In this document: positions 8,851 through 17,310 of the stretch, piece by piece
Layout: each line of letters starts with the position of its first letter
Position numbering within the stretch: the stretch's first letter is position 1
NCBI RefSeq assembly: GCF_900128505.1
Contig: NZ_LT669940.1
Location: 902,883 to 966,882 of the forward strand
Direction: 5' to 3'
DNA: 64,000 nucleotides
From: Parabacteroides timonensis
GTDB taxonomy: Bacteria; Bacteroidota; Bacteroidia; Bacteroidales; Tannerellaceae
Notes under the pieces: generated by a model
What the model was told of the DNA's origin: nothing
Databases searched by the model: none
The model's input: only the letters and a program-made list of their open reading frames with translations
Made by a program: the position numbers and the translations under genes

Positions 8851-11800
8851 ATGAAACAAGTTAATCAAATGTCTAAACTTTTCGTTCGGGGCTTGAGTCG
8901 AAGGATGAAAATTCCAATGATCCTTATTTTGTCATTTTTAGTCTTTCCGGGCTATTTAGGGTCTAAAGAAGTGTTAACGCCCCCCCCCCCAGTTAAAAAC
9001 GGATAATAATATTGCCGGTAAAGTAAAAGATGTTAACGGGGAGCCTCTGTTAGGAGTCAACGTTATGGTAAAAGGAACCTCTGTTGGTACGGTGACGGAT
9101 ATGGATGGTTCTTATTCTCTTACAAATGTTACCTCTAAAGATGTACTAATTTTTTCATTCTTGGGAATGTTATCTCAGGAGGTGACAGTCGGAAATCGTT
9201 CTCAGATAGATGTTGTAATGACAGAGGATGTTATCGGGCTTGAAGATGTGGTCGTAACGGGCTATACATCGATGAAGCGTAAAGATATAACAGGTTCTGT
9301 CGCTTCCATAAGCGCTGAAAAGATCAGCAGAATCCCTGCTAATGATATTACTACCAGCCTGGTCGGAGTTCCGGGTATAAGAATGGATGGTAGTTCTATA
9401 CGTATTCGCGGAACACGCTCTAGAAATGCCAGTAACGATCCTCTTATCGTATTAGATGGAATTCCTTATAATGAAACATTATCTTCCATCAATCCGGGTG
9501 ATATTGAATCGATAGATGTGTTGAAAGATGCGTCATCCACCGCCATATATGGGGCCAAAGGAGCGAATGGAGTTATATTGGTCACTACCAAACAGGCAAA
9601 AAAGGGAAAAACGTTGGTCTCTTATGATGGTTTTGCCGGGATCGGAGTCAATAACTGGGGCTCTTTTGACGTAATGGATGCCGATGAATACACCGCTTTT
9701 AAACGTGAAGCTTACCGGGCGGCAGGGACATGGAACAGTGAGGCGGATGATGCCAAAGCCTTTGCCGGAGCAGAGATCTCAAATCTGGGCACTATGAATA
9801 CTGATTGGGCCGGTGAATATTTTAGACGTAAGCGTTTTTGGACAAATCATGTAGTTACGATTGCTTCCGGGAACGATAAAACACAGTATAAAGTCTCTTT
9901 TAACTACCGGAATGACGATAGTCGCTATGAAAACAATCACTATGATAATTTTTATTTGACTACCGATCTTTCGCATCAAGTACTTCCTTTTCTGAAAGTC
10001 GGAGTTTCAAATCGTGCTTATTATACAATAAAAAATGACAAACCGGATGTTTTTCAGACAGTGATACACATGTCTCCTCTGGCTCCGGTAAGGAATGGGG
10101 ACGGTTCTTATAATACGTATCCGTTTGGTGATCCTTTTGTGAAAAACCCTTATCTGAATGAGAGTGATGAGGTTTATAAAGACAAGACGGAAGAATGGAA
10201 GATATTTCTTCGCCTTTTTGCAGAAGTTAACCTGGCAAAGAATCTGACTTATAATACAAACTTTGCTTATAGTCCTTCTTTTTCATCCAGAGGATATTAC
10301 TATGACAACAGAAGTGTGTCTTATCAGGATGACCGTAATGTAGCAGGTATGCATAATAACCGTCAGGCGGACTGGGTGTGGAATAATGTATTGAATTATA
10401 AGCTGAGCTTCAAGAAACATACCTTTAACCTGTCGGGTGTATTTGAAATGCAGAACCGTCAGCTGGTAAATACCGGTATGTCGGGCAAAGAACAGGAATC
10501 ACCGGCTTATCTGTGGTATAATATGGGAAGACTGGTAGATTCTAAAACTCTTTCTTCCAGCTTTACCCGTTCACAAATGGTTTCTTACATCGGACGTGTA
10601 CAATACGATTATAATGACCGGTATATCTTTACTGCTTCTTTCAGAGAGGATGGGGCTTCCCAGCTTTCTCAGGGGCATAAATGGGCAACATTTCCCTCAG
10701 GAGCGATTGCCTGGCGTGCTTCAGAAGAAGAATTCATAAAATCGTTAGGTTGGATTACCAACCTGAAGCTAAGAGCAAGTTATGGTTTGACAGGTAATTA
10801 TGCTATTGCCGCATATGCAACTACCGGTAATTTGTATGGAACTTATGCAAACTTTAAAACAGAGTCTGGAGAAATTCATTATCCGGGTTTGGAGCCGGAT
10901 ACCCGACCGACACCGAACCTGGAATGGGAAAAGAATAAAATGCTCGATATCGGGTTGGACTTCGGATTCCTCGACGGTCTTATTTACGGTTCTGTCGACT
11001 GGTACGATTCCAAAAGTTACGATTTGCTTTATTTGAAAACACTTCCGTATACTACCGGGTTTAATCGCGCCTGGGATAATGTGGGAGATACGCGTAACAG
11101 AGGTATAGAAGCTTCTCTGTCCGGAACAATAATAAAGAAAAAAGATCTGGATCTGGGTGTGACTCTTTCTTACTATAGGAATAAAGAAGAGTTGGTGCGT
11201 TTGCAGGATCCAAAAATGAAAGAAGATATTAATAACGGACTGTTCGTTGGCTATCCTGTTAGCGGTGTGATCTATGATTATAAACAAGTCGGTATCTGGC
11301 AAACAGACGAGGCAGACCTGGCCTCTCTCTACGGACAGAAGCCTGGCGAAGTGAAAGTGGCTGACCTGGATGGTAATGGAAAGATAGATGGTAACGATCG
11401 TACGATCATTGGAACCAACAGACCTGACTGGGTAGGTGGCCTGCAGATCAGCGGACGCTGGAAAGACCTGGATTTCTCCGTTGATTGTTATGGTGAGTTC
11501 GGTGCTATGGGTAGCGATGATTACAGTACGAATTTCTGGGCTTCTGAAATGGGACGCTGGAATACTGTAAAGATTGACTACTGGACACCGGAGAACCCTT
11601 CAAACCGTCATCCTCGTCCTGTGGCCGGTCAAAGTATTAAGTATTTGAGTTCCACGGGATATCATAAGAATAATTACGTGAATCTCAGGAATGTAACTAT
11701 AGGTTATACGTTACCTCAGACACTGACGAATAAAGTAGTTAAAAAAGTTCGTCTTTATGTAACCGCAAACGATCCTGTCCGGTTTAGTAAGTTTCAGAAT

Positions 11801-11860
11801 TCAGGCGGTATTTCATGGTGGGAAACATTTTACATCTTCGGTGTGAATCTTCAGTTCTAA
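8851..11860 (+). CDS. SusC-like TonB-dependent receptor, frame broken at a C11 tract (possible phase-variable gene)
   Basis: SusC proteins are outer-membrane TonB-dependent glycan importers that pair with SusD. ATG 8851 opens a signal peptide (MKIPMILILSFLVFPGYLGS within it), but this frame passes through 11 C (8980-8990) and stops at TAA 9004. The receptor continues in the next frame from 9002 (IAGKVKDVNGEPLLGVNV, carboxypeptidase-D-like domain), then TonB box (EDVVVTGY), plug (SIRIRGTRSRNASNDP; SIDVLKDASSTAIYGAKGAN) and barrel to 11860. A stop at 8975 closes that frame just before the tract. With 10 C the two join into about 1,002 residues, the family's normal length. There is no STN domain, so no FecR-type signalling is expected. 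The rest of the frame is intact, which argues against long-standing decay. Confidence 0.9.
8980..8990 (+). repeat. Homopolymeric C11 tract inside the susC signal-peptide region
   Basis: Eleven consecutive C follow GTGTTAACG. The tract codes for prolines right after the signal peptide. Its length decides whether the SusC frame is open: 10 or 13 C open, 11 or 12 C closed. Confidence 0.95.
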
Positions 11861-11877
11861 TTATAATCGGAAAAAAT

Positions 11878-13512
11878 ATGAAAAAGATAATTATAACGGG
11901 CATGATAGCTCTTGGTATATCCGTATCGGGGTGCTCGGATTTTTTGAAAGAGGAATCGTATGGTTCGACGACTGCCATTTTTGGAGAAGAAAATGGTATT
12001 AAAGCACTCGTATACCAGTCGTATACAAAAGTAAATAACCTTTATGGAGGTGGGGGAGAATGGCCCGCTTTTACGGAACATGGAGCCGATTTATTCCTGA
12101 GAGGTGGTAATTTTACAGACATGGGAGTATGCGATTATTATGGATTGGATGCCTCTAACGGAAATGTAAGTTGGCTGTGGAACCACTGCTACAAGGCTTT
12201 GGCAAATATCAATACGTTTTTTGAAACCATCGATGATACGCCTTTTGCCAAAGAAGAAGAAAAAGATCAATACAAGGCGGAGATGAAAGTGATGCGTTCT
12301 CTCTTTCTTTGGATCATTACCGAAATGTGGGGAGATACCTATTTGCCTCGTACAACGGATGAGGTTGAAGGTATGGAGGCCCGTCGCTCTACTCGTGCTG
12401 ATTTTTACAAAGAGATTATCGGAGGGTTGGAAGAAGCTATAACTATGTTGCCGGATAAAAGAACTTCGGAGTTTGGTCGTATAGATATGCCTTCGGCAAA
12501 AGCTTTTCTAGCCAGAATGTACTTATATAATGAACAGTTTGACGAAGCGATGGATATGGCTTCTCAGGTTATTGACGGTTCTTATGGCTTGGAACTTTCC
12601 ACTTCACTGAAAGATTTGTGGAACGACAGTAAGCGGAATAAAGAATTTATCTGGACTACGGAGTTTGTAGAAGATGAGTCTTTTAAACAGAGTAGTTACT
12701 ATTGGCAACATTTTGCAATGTTTATAGACCGTTTTGCCGGTGTAAAAACAGAATGTGGATGGACCGGCTATGGTGGTTGCGGTGCAGTTCCTTCCTTATA
12801 TTATATATCTTTGTTTAATCACGATGCTGATTTGCGTTGGTCTGATTTGCATCAGTGGGTATGGTATTATAATGATCCGTCTGATGATACATCGGGTTTC
12901 CCGAATATGCAGGAGTTATATGCGGATACGGCTTTATATCTGAGTATCGATCCTATCTCTACTGAAGAAAAAGCTAGAATGGCTTCTTGTTATACCGCGT
13001 TTGACGTAAATGATCTGTATGATTCAAAAGGTGTACCGACTGATCGAAAGACATTTATAGGAATGACAAAATTTGATGACAATACCCGTCCGGGTGATAT
13101 GTCTACCAATTCCGATCGGAACTATCCGGTATTACGTCTTGCTGAAATGTATCTGATCCGGGCTGAAGCAAAAATCAGAAGTACCAATAAGCAGGATTTG
13201 AAAGGAGCCGTTCAAGATATAATGACTATTCGGCAACGTGCTATAAAAAGCGGATATGAGAAAGAGATGACAGTTACGGAAAAAGATATGACTCCTGAAT
13301 TTATTTTGGATGAACGCGGACGTGAATTGGCCGGGGAATTTCAGCGCAGACTTGATCTTAAACGTCTGGGCAAACTGGTCGAGCATGTTAAGCTTTATAA
13401 TCCGGATGCTGCGGCTAACATAAAAGAATACCATAAAGTATGTCCGATACCGCAAACGCAGTTTGATGGTATGCCGGATTGGACTACCCTTGGTCAGAAT
13501 GAAGGTTATTAA
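11878..13512 (+). CDS. SusD-like surface glycan-binding lipoprotein
   Basis: 544 residues from ATG 11878, chosen over an in-frame ATG at 11815 inside susC because it gives the lipoprotein signal MKKIIITGMIALGISVSGCS with lipobox cysteine. The fold is the RagB/SusD type: TPR-like N-terminal helices (AEMKVMRSLFLWIITEMWGDTYLP) and a C-terminal segment with LRLAEMYLIRAEAK and DERGRELAGEFQRRLDLKR. SusD caps the SusC barrel and binds glycans at the cell surface. It starts 17 bp after susC, so the pair is cotranscribed. The start codon is intact and it may be affected by polarity when the upstream susC frame is closed. Confidence 0.93.
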   Translation: MKKIIITGMIALGISVSGCSDFLKEESYGSTTAIFGEENGIKALVYQSYTKVNNLYGGGGEWPAFTEHGADLFLRGGNFTDMGVCDYYGLDASNGNVSWLWNHCYKALANINTFFETIDDTPFAKEEEKDQYKAEMKVMRSLFLWIITEMWGDTYLPRTTDEVEGMEARRSTRADFYKEIIGGLEEAITMLPDKRTSEFGRIDMPSAKAFLARMYLYNEQFDEAMDMASQVIDGSYGLELSTSLKDLWNDSKRNKEFIWTTEFVEDESFKQSSYYWQHFAMFIDRFAGVKTECGWTGYGGCGAVPSLYYISLFNHDADLRWSDLHQWVWYYNDPSDDTSGFPNMQELYADTALYLSIDPISTEEKARMASCYTAFDVNDLYDSKGVPTDRKTFIGMTKFDDNTRPGDMSTNSDRNYPVLRLAEMYLIRAEAKIRSTNKQDLKGAVQDIMTIRQRAIKSGYEKEMTVTEKDMTPEFILDERGRELAGEFQRRLDLKRLGKLVEHVKLYNPDAAANIKEYHKVCPIPQTQFDGMPDWTTLGQNEGY

Positions 13513-13523
13513 AATGAAATTAT

Positions 13524-14450
13524 ATGAGAACAAACTTTATAACAATAATAATGTTGGCAAGCCTTATGTGGATTTGCCAGTCATGCACAGACGATGACAA
13601 TTCTTCCGCCAGGAATAATTTAGTAGAATGTATCCAGAAAGCGGAAACTTCGATTGCCGAATCTGTGGAAGCAAATGAAGAGGGTTGTATCGCTCCTGGT
13701 TCGAAATCTATTTTGCAGACACGGATAGACTGGGCGTATTTTATTCTTCAGAACTCTCCGTCGGATGAAGCATATACGAATGCGTTAGCCATATTGAATG
13801 ATGCAATTGATGCTTTTTATGCTAATGTCGTTAAATCCGGAACTCCACTTTTTGGCATAGGATCCAAAATGAAGCTGGGAACTGTGGGTGAGTGGGGATT
13901 TGAAGAATCTTTTACCATAGAATGCCGGGTGAAATATAATGAGTTTGCGGGAGGCGATCAGAATGTGATTTCCTGTGAAAACGGAAATTCCGGATGGATG
14001 CTTAGAAGTAGTGGAAATGTCGTACAGTTCTATATCAATGACGGAGGTTGGGCAGGTTGCCAGACGCCGGCATTGGAATTGAATCGTTGGTATCATATTG
14101 CAGCAAGCTATGAAAAAGGTAAAGGGCTTGTATTATATCTGGACGGACAGAAAGTTGGAAGTTCTTCCTGCGGAACATTGGTTGTTAATTTAGTAGCCGA
14201 TTTACAGGCCGGCACGGCACCTTCTTATTCCAATCGTTATATGAGAGGATATATCCAGGATCTGAGTCTGTGGAAAGATGTAAGAACTGCGGAAGAAGTG
14301 GTAACAGATGTAAACTGTAATTTCTCCGGGACGGAAGAAGGGCTGAATGCCTACTGGCCATTGTCTCTTAATCTGGGTACGGAGATTACGGATGAAACGG
14401 GCACACGTGTAGCCAGTCTGGTCGATGTTGTTTGGGAGAGTAATGAATAA
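13524..14450 (+). CDS. LamG/concanavalin-like lipoprotein in SusE position
   Basis: 308 residues with a lipoprotein signal (MWICQSCT, lipobox cysteine near residue 21). Residues about 30-105 are helical and precede a C-terminal LamG-type jelly-roll (about 115-305): ESFTIECRVKYNEF, LELNRWYHIAASYEKGKGL, GYIQDLSLWKDVRTAEEV. Such domains bind carbohydrates, and the third place after susC-susD usually encodes an auxiliary surface glycan-binding protein. It begins 11 bp after susD. The glycan is unknown; the GH92 enzyme upstream suggests mannose-containing glycans. Confidence 0.8.
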   Translation: MRTNFITIIMLASLMWICQSCTDDDNSSARNNLVECIQKAETSIAESVEANEEGCIAPGSKSILQTRIDWAYFILQNSPSDEAYTNALAILNDAIDAFYANVVKSGTPLFGIGSKMKLGTVGEWGFEESFTIECRVKYNEFAGGDQNVISCENGNSGWMLRSSGNVVQFYINDGGWAGCQTPALELNRWYHIAASYEKGKGLVLYLDGQKVGSSSCGTLVVNLVADLQAGTAPSYSNRYMRGYIQDLSLWKDVRTAEEVVTDVNCNFSGTEEGLNAYWPLSLNLGTEITDETGTRVASLVDVVWESNE

Positions 14451-14577
14451 AAGAGAATGAATATGGAAATAGTATCCTTTCAATGTCCTGACAGGCGTTG
14501 GAAGGATATTTTTTCGGGAGGCCTTTCGCCTGAAAGAATACCTGATTAAATATTCTCGAAAAATAATTACAGGATAT

Positions 14578-14607
14578 TTTGTTTTATAAAAAAAAACGCT
14601 ACCTTTG
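14578..14607 (+). promoter_or_regulatory. Promoter of tRNA-Leu
   Basis: TTTG at 14578-14581 and TACCTTTG at 14600-14607, spaced 18 bp, match the Bacteroidetes -33/-7 pattern. The tRNA begins 42 bp further on. Confidence 0.8.
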
Positions 14608-14649
14608 CACCGCAATCACGAGAGATTGCTTACCTGAAAGTAATGAAAT

Positions 14650-14731
14650 GCCCAGGTGGCGGAATTGGTAGACGCGCACGTTTCAGGTGCGTGTGTCGCG
14701 AGGCGTGCAGGTTCGAGTCCTGTTCTGGGCA
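14650..14731 (+). tRNA. tRNA-Leu (anticodon CAG)
   Basis: A class II tRNA with acceptor stem GCCCAGG pairing with the 3' CTGGGC, D arm GGCGGAATTGGTAGACGC, anticodon loop TTCAGGT (CAG), a long variable arm and T loop GTTCGAGTC. CCA is not encoded. It has a consensus promoter and its own terminator. Confidence 0.95.
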
Positions 14732-14738
14732 CTTCCGA

Positions 14739-14771
14739 AAGCGGACAACTGTAAAGTTGCCCGCTTTTTTT
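14739..14771 (+). terminator. Intrinsic terminator after tRNA-Leu
   Basis: An imperfect GCGGACAACT / AGTTGCCCGC stem with a short loop is followed by T7. Confidence 0.8.
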
Positions 14772-14802
14772 ATATCCGTTTTTTTACTATATTTGAGCCA
14801 AA

Positions 14803-15363
14803 ATGGAGAGGATGCAGCAATATACGGAAGATGAAATAGTAGAACAACTGCGGGATCCGGCCCGGCAAAGGGATGCTTTTGCCTGTGTCGTGAGCCTTTA
14901 CGGGGAAAAGTTGTATTGGCAGATACGAAAGATGGTATTGAGCCATGACGATGCAAACGATCTTTTGCAGAATACTTTTCTGAAAGCCTGGACGAATATC
15001 GACTATTTCCGGGGTGAAGCGAAGTTATCTACCTGGCTGTATAAAATTGCCATCAACGAGTGTATCACTTTTTTGAACCGGCAGCGGAATATGAATAACG
15101 TGTCGATCGATGACACTGATGTTTTCCTGCTTGAACGTCTGAAAGGGGATGAGTATTTTGACGGTGATGAAGCACAGTTGAAATTACAGAATGCTATCCT
15201 GACTTTGCCCGAGAAGCAACGTTTAGTGTTTACCATGAAATATTTTGACGAGATGAAATATGAGGATATGTCGGAGATGTTAGGAACTTCCGTAGGAGCC
15301 TTGAAAGCCTCTTATCATCATGCCGTAAAAAAAGTAGAGGAGTTTTTAACAAAAGACATTTAA
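14803..15363 (+). CDS. ECF-type RNA polymerase sigma factor
   Basis: 186 residues from ATG 14803 (ATG 14812 is an equally good start). Sigma region 2 is seen at about residues 25-95 (DANDLLQNTFLKAWTNI, STWLYKIAINECITFLNR) and region 4 at about 125-180 (LPEKQRLVFTMKYFDEMKYE, LGTSVGALKASYHHAVKKVE). It directs polymerase to a small regulon. It is followed 46 bp later by a small single-span membrane protein and then a secreted Spy-like protein, an arrangement suggesting a sigma/anti-sigma/envelope stress trio. Confidence 0.93.
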   Translation: MERMQQYTEDEIVEQLRDPARQRDAFACVVSLYGEKLYWQIRKMVLSHDDANDLLQNTFLKAWTNIDYFRGEAKLSTWLYKIAINECITFLNRQRNMNNVSIDDTDVFLLERLKGDEYFDGDEAQLKLQNAILTLPEKQRLVFTMKYFDEMKYEDMSEMLGTSVGALKASYHHAVKKVEEFLTKDI

Positions 15364-15409
15364 ACCTTTTGGGTGAACGCTCGTCAAAGGAATATTAAAA
15401 CGTAGGAGT

Positions 15410-15796
15410 ATGGAAAAAGAACAAAATAATCTGGATCGTTTTAAAGGGAAGAATCCTTTTACCGTGCCTGATGGGTATATGGAGGATTTGACGGCTAATA
15501 TAATGAGCCGGTTACCTGAGAAACCGCAAGTAGAGGTGAAGAAGATCTCTATGATGGATCGTATGCGTCCATGGTTGTATATGGCAGCTGTATTTGCCGG
15601 ACTGGGACTGTTCTTTAAAGCTATTGTCGGTATCGATGGTGATCAGAGTAAGACGGATACATTATTAGTTCAGTCTAATGATACTTCTGCTACGATATCT
15701 GCTATACAGGATGCTGAGAATGAAGAATATCTGGAGTATCTGGAGGCACAGTACACAGATTATCTTTTAGCAGAAGAATTGGGCAATTATGAATAA
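15410..15796 (+). CDS. Single-span membrane protein, probable anti-sigma factor
   Basis: 128 residues; ATG preceded by a TAGGAG ribosome-binding-like sequence. The N-terminal 50 residues are cytoplasmic in type (FKGKNPFTVPDGYMEDLTAN), a membrane span lies at about 54-73 (WLYMAAVFAGLGLFFKAIVG), and the short acidic tail would be periplasmic. The FTVPDGYF-like motif is common in small proteins encoded after Bacteroidetes ECF sigma genes. The anti-sigma role is inferred from position and topology; no catalytic motif is present. Confidence 0.7.
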   Translation: MEKEQNNLDRFKGKNPFTVPDGYMEDLTANIMSRLPEKPQVEVKKISMMDRMRPWLYMAAVFAGLGLFFKAIVGIDGDQSKTDTLLVQSNDTSATISAIQDAENEEYLEYLEAQYTDYLLAEELGNYE

Positions 15797-15844
15797 TTTG
15801 ATGAAAAAAAGAAGTTATTAGCATATTTTTGTAATAATACTTGT

Positions 15845-16315
15845 ATGAATAAAATATTTTTTATTACATTTGTGGCGATTTCAGTTTTATTCTCTTCGAA
15901 AGTGTTGGCGCAGGGAGATAAACAACATCGACATTTTGACAGAGAGGCCTTTCAGGCAAAGAGAAATGCATTCATTACAGCAGAAGTGGGGTTAACTCCG
16001 GAAGAGGCAGCTGCTTTTATTCCATTGTGTAATGAGTTGCAACAGAAGATGTTTGAGGTTGGTCGCGAATGCCGGAAGCTTTCAAAAGAAATAAAGCATA
16101 AGAAGTCTCCAACAGAATCCGATTATTCAAAAGTAAATGATGAATGTCTCGGAGTAAAGATGAAGGAGGCAGCTTTAGAAAAAGAATATTACGAGAAATT
16201 CAAAAAGATATTATCGCCCGAAAAGCTCTATAAGTACAGGCGTGCCGAATATAAGTTTGCACGTAGTTTTATGAAAGGGCCGGATGATAAGAAAGATGAA
16301 AACAAGAAAAAATAA
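15845..16315 (+). CDS. Periplasmic Spy/CpxP-like helical protein
   Basis: 156 residues with a signal peptide (FITFVAISVLFSSKVLAQ). The mature part is highly charged and helical, with a pattern like Spy/CpxP/ZraP chaperones (AEVGLTPEEAAAFIPLCNEL, then ILSPEKLYKYRRAEYKFAR) and a lysine-rich tail. Such proteins bind unfolded proteins or metals in the periplasm. It follows the sigma and membrane-protein genes with a 48-bp gap that includes a possible -7 box (TATTTTTG, 15824-15831), so it may be transcribed with or without them. Confidence 0.7.
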   Translation: MNKIFFITFVAISVLFSSKVLAQGDKQHRHFDREAFQAKRNAFITAEVGLTPEEAAAFIPLCNELQQKMFEVGRECRKLSKEIKHKKSPTESDYSKVNDECLGVKMKEAALEKEYYEKFKKILSPEKLYKYRRAEYKFARSFMKGPDDKKDENKKK

Positions 16316-16373
16316 AATATTATCATTATTTGTGTTTTTTGTTTAGATTTAGTTTTGGCGTTTAAGTTAAGGG

Positions 16374-16413
16374 AGGGGTGGCGACGTGATGTCGGTTCCC
16401 CTTTTGTTTTTTT
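16374..16413 (+). terminator. Terminator between convergent genes
   Basis: Stem AGGGG...CGAC / GTCG...CCCCT with an internal loop, followed by TTTTGTTTTTTT. It ends the sigma operon just before the convergent mazG stop codon. Confidence 0.65.
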
Positions 16414-17197
16414 ATAACCCTTTCGATTTGGCTTCGTTCCAGATCTTATCCATTTCTTCCAACGGCATATCTTTTAGTGAGCGTCCTTCTTTGATGGTAT
16501 GATCTTCCAGGTAATTAAAACGGCGGATGAACTTTTGGTTCGTGCGTTCCAATGCATTGTCCGGATTGATTTTATACAGGCGGGCAGCATTGATAAGGCT
16601 GAAAAACAGATCACCGAATTCACCTTCCATTTTATCTGCATCCATCTTGTCGATTTCCTCTTTTAGCTCGGTAAACTCTTCATGTACTTTATCCCATACC
16701 TGGTCGCGCTGTTCCCAGTCGAAACCTACGTTACGTGCTTTATCTTGGATACGGTGTGCTTTAACGACAGAAGGGAGAGAAGCGGGTACACCTTCTAAAA
16801 CCGTTTTATTACCTCCTTTTTCTTTTAGTTTTAGTTGTTCCCAACTCTGTTCTACCTTTTTAGCCGTATCGGCAGATGCATCGCCGAATACATGCGGATG
16901 ACGGTAAATCAGTTTCTGGCAGAGGCTGTCGCATACATCTTTAATATCGAAGGCTTCTTTTTCTTCACCGATTTTAGCGTAAAAGACGACATGCAGAAGC
17001 AAGTCCCCTAATTCTTTCTTGATGTTGTTGTTGTCATTTTGCATGATTGCCTCACATAATTCGTAAGTCTCTTCGATGGTGTTCGTGCGAAGGCTTTCGT
17101 TTGTTTGCTTTTTATCCCAGGGGCATTTTACCCGGAGCTCGTCCAGGATGTCTAGCAGTTGCCCGAAGGCTTCCATTTTTTCTTGTCTTGTTGCCAT
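16412..17197 (-). CDS. mazG: Nucleoside triphosphate pyrophosphohydrolase MazG
   Basis: 261 residues, close to the usual length for two-domain MazG. It hydrolyses (d)NTPs to monophosphates and pyrophosphate, cleaning aberrant nucleotides in the cytosol. The N-terminal domain has the CPWDKKQTNESLR start and the acidic EETYELCEAI helix with KKELGDLLLHVVFYA; the second domain repeats the acidic pattern (EFTELKEEID, GEFGDLFFSLINAARL). It lies downstream of dsbD on the same strand, with a hairpin in the gap. Confidence 0.95.
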   Translation of the reverse strand: MATRQEKMEAFGQLLDILDELRVKCPWDKKQTNESLRTNTIEETYELCEAIMQNDNNNIKKELGDLLLHVVFYAKIGEEKEAFDIKDVCDSLCQKLIYRHPHVFGDASADTAKKVEQSWEQLKLKEKGGNKTVLEGVPASLPSVVKAHRIQDKARNVGFDWEQRDQVWDKVHEEFTELKEEIDKMDADKMEGEFGDLFFSLINAARLYKINPDNALERTNQKFIRRFNYLEDHTIKEGRSLKDMPLEEMDKIWNEAKSKGL

Positions 17198-17232
17198 ATT
17201 ATCTATAATAATGTACTGGTTTTATAATATGA

Positions 17233-17288
17233 CAATATGCCAATGAAACTCCTCCTATTATCCGGAGGGTATTTCAATTGGCATATTG
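17233..17288 (-). repeat. Imperfect long hairpin between dsbD and mazG
   Basis: The arm at 17233-17256 pairs imperfectly with 17264-17288 (CAATATGCCAAT with ATTGGCATATTG as outer stem, CTCC/GGAG inside). It could end or process the dsbD transcript before mazG; there is no good T tract on the minus strand. Confidence 0.5.
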
Positions 17289-17310
17289 GCGTGTTGAATT
17301 TATTATTTAA

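Noticed and set aside
9065..9067. ATG 9065 as the true start of the SusC gene
   Set aside because: It would remove the signal peptide and half of the carboxypeptidase-like domain; codons from 9002 on already match the family.
14630..14956. A 108-residue minus-strand frame across tRNA-Leu and its terminator
   Set aside because: It runs antisense through a clear tRNA; frames of this type over tRNA genes are a common false call.
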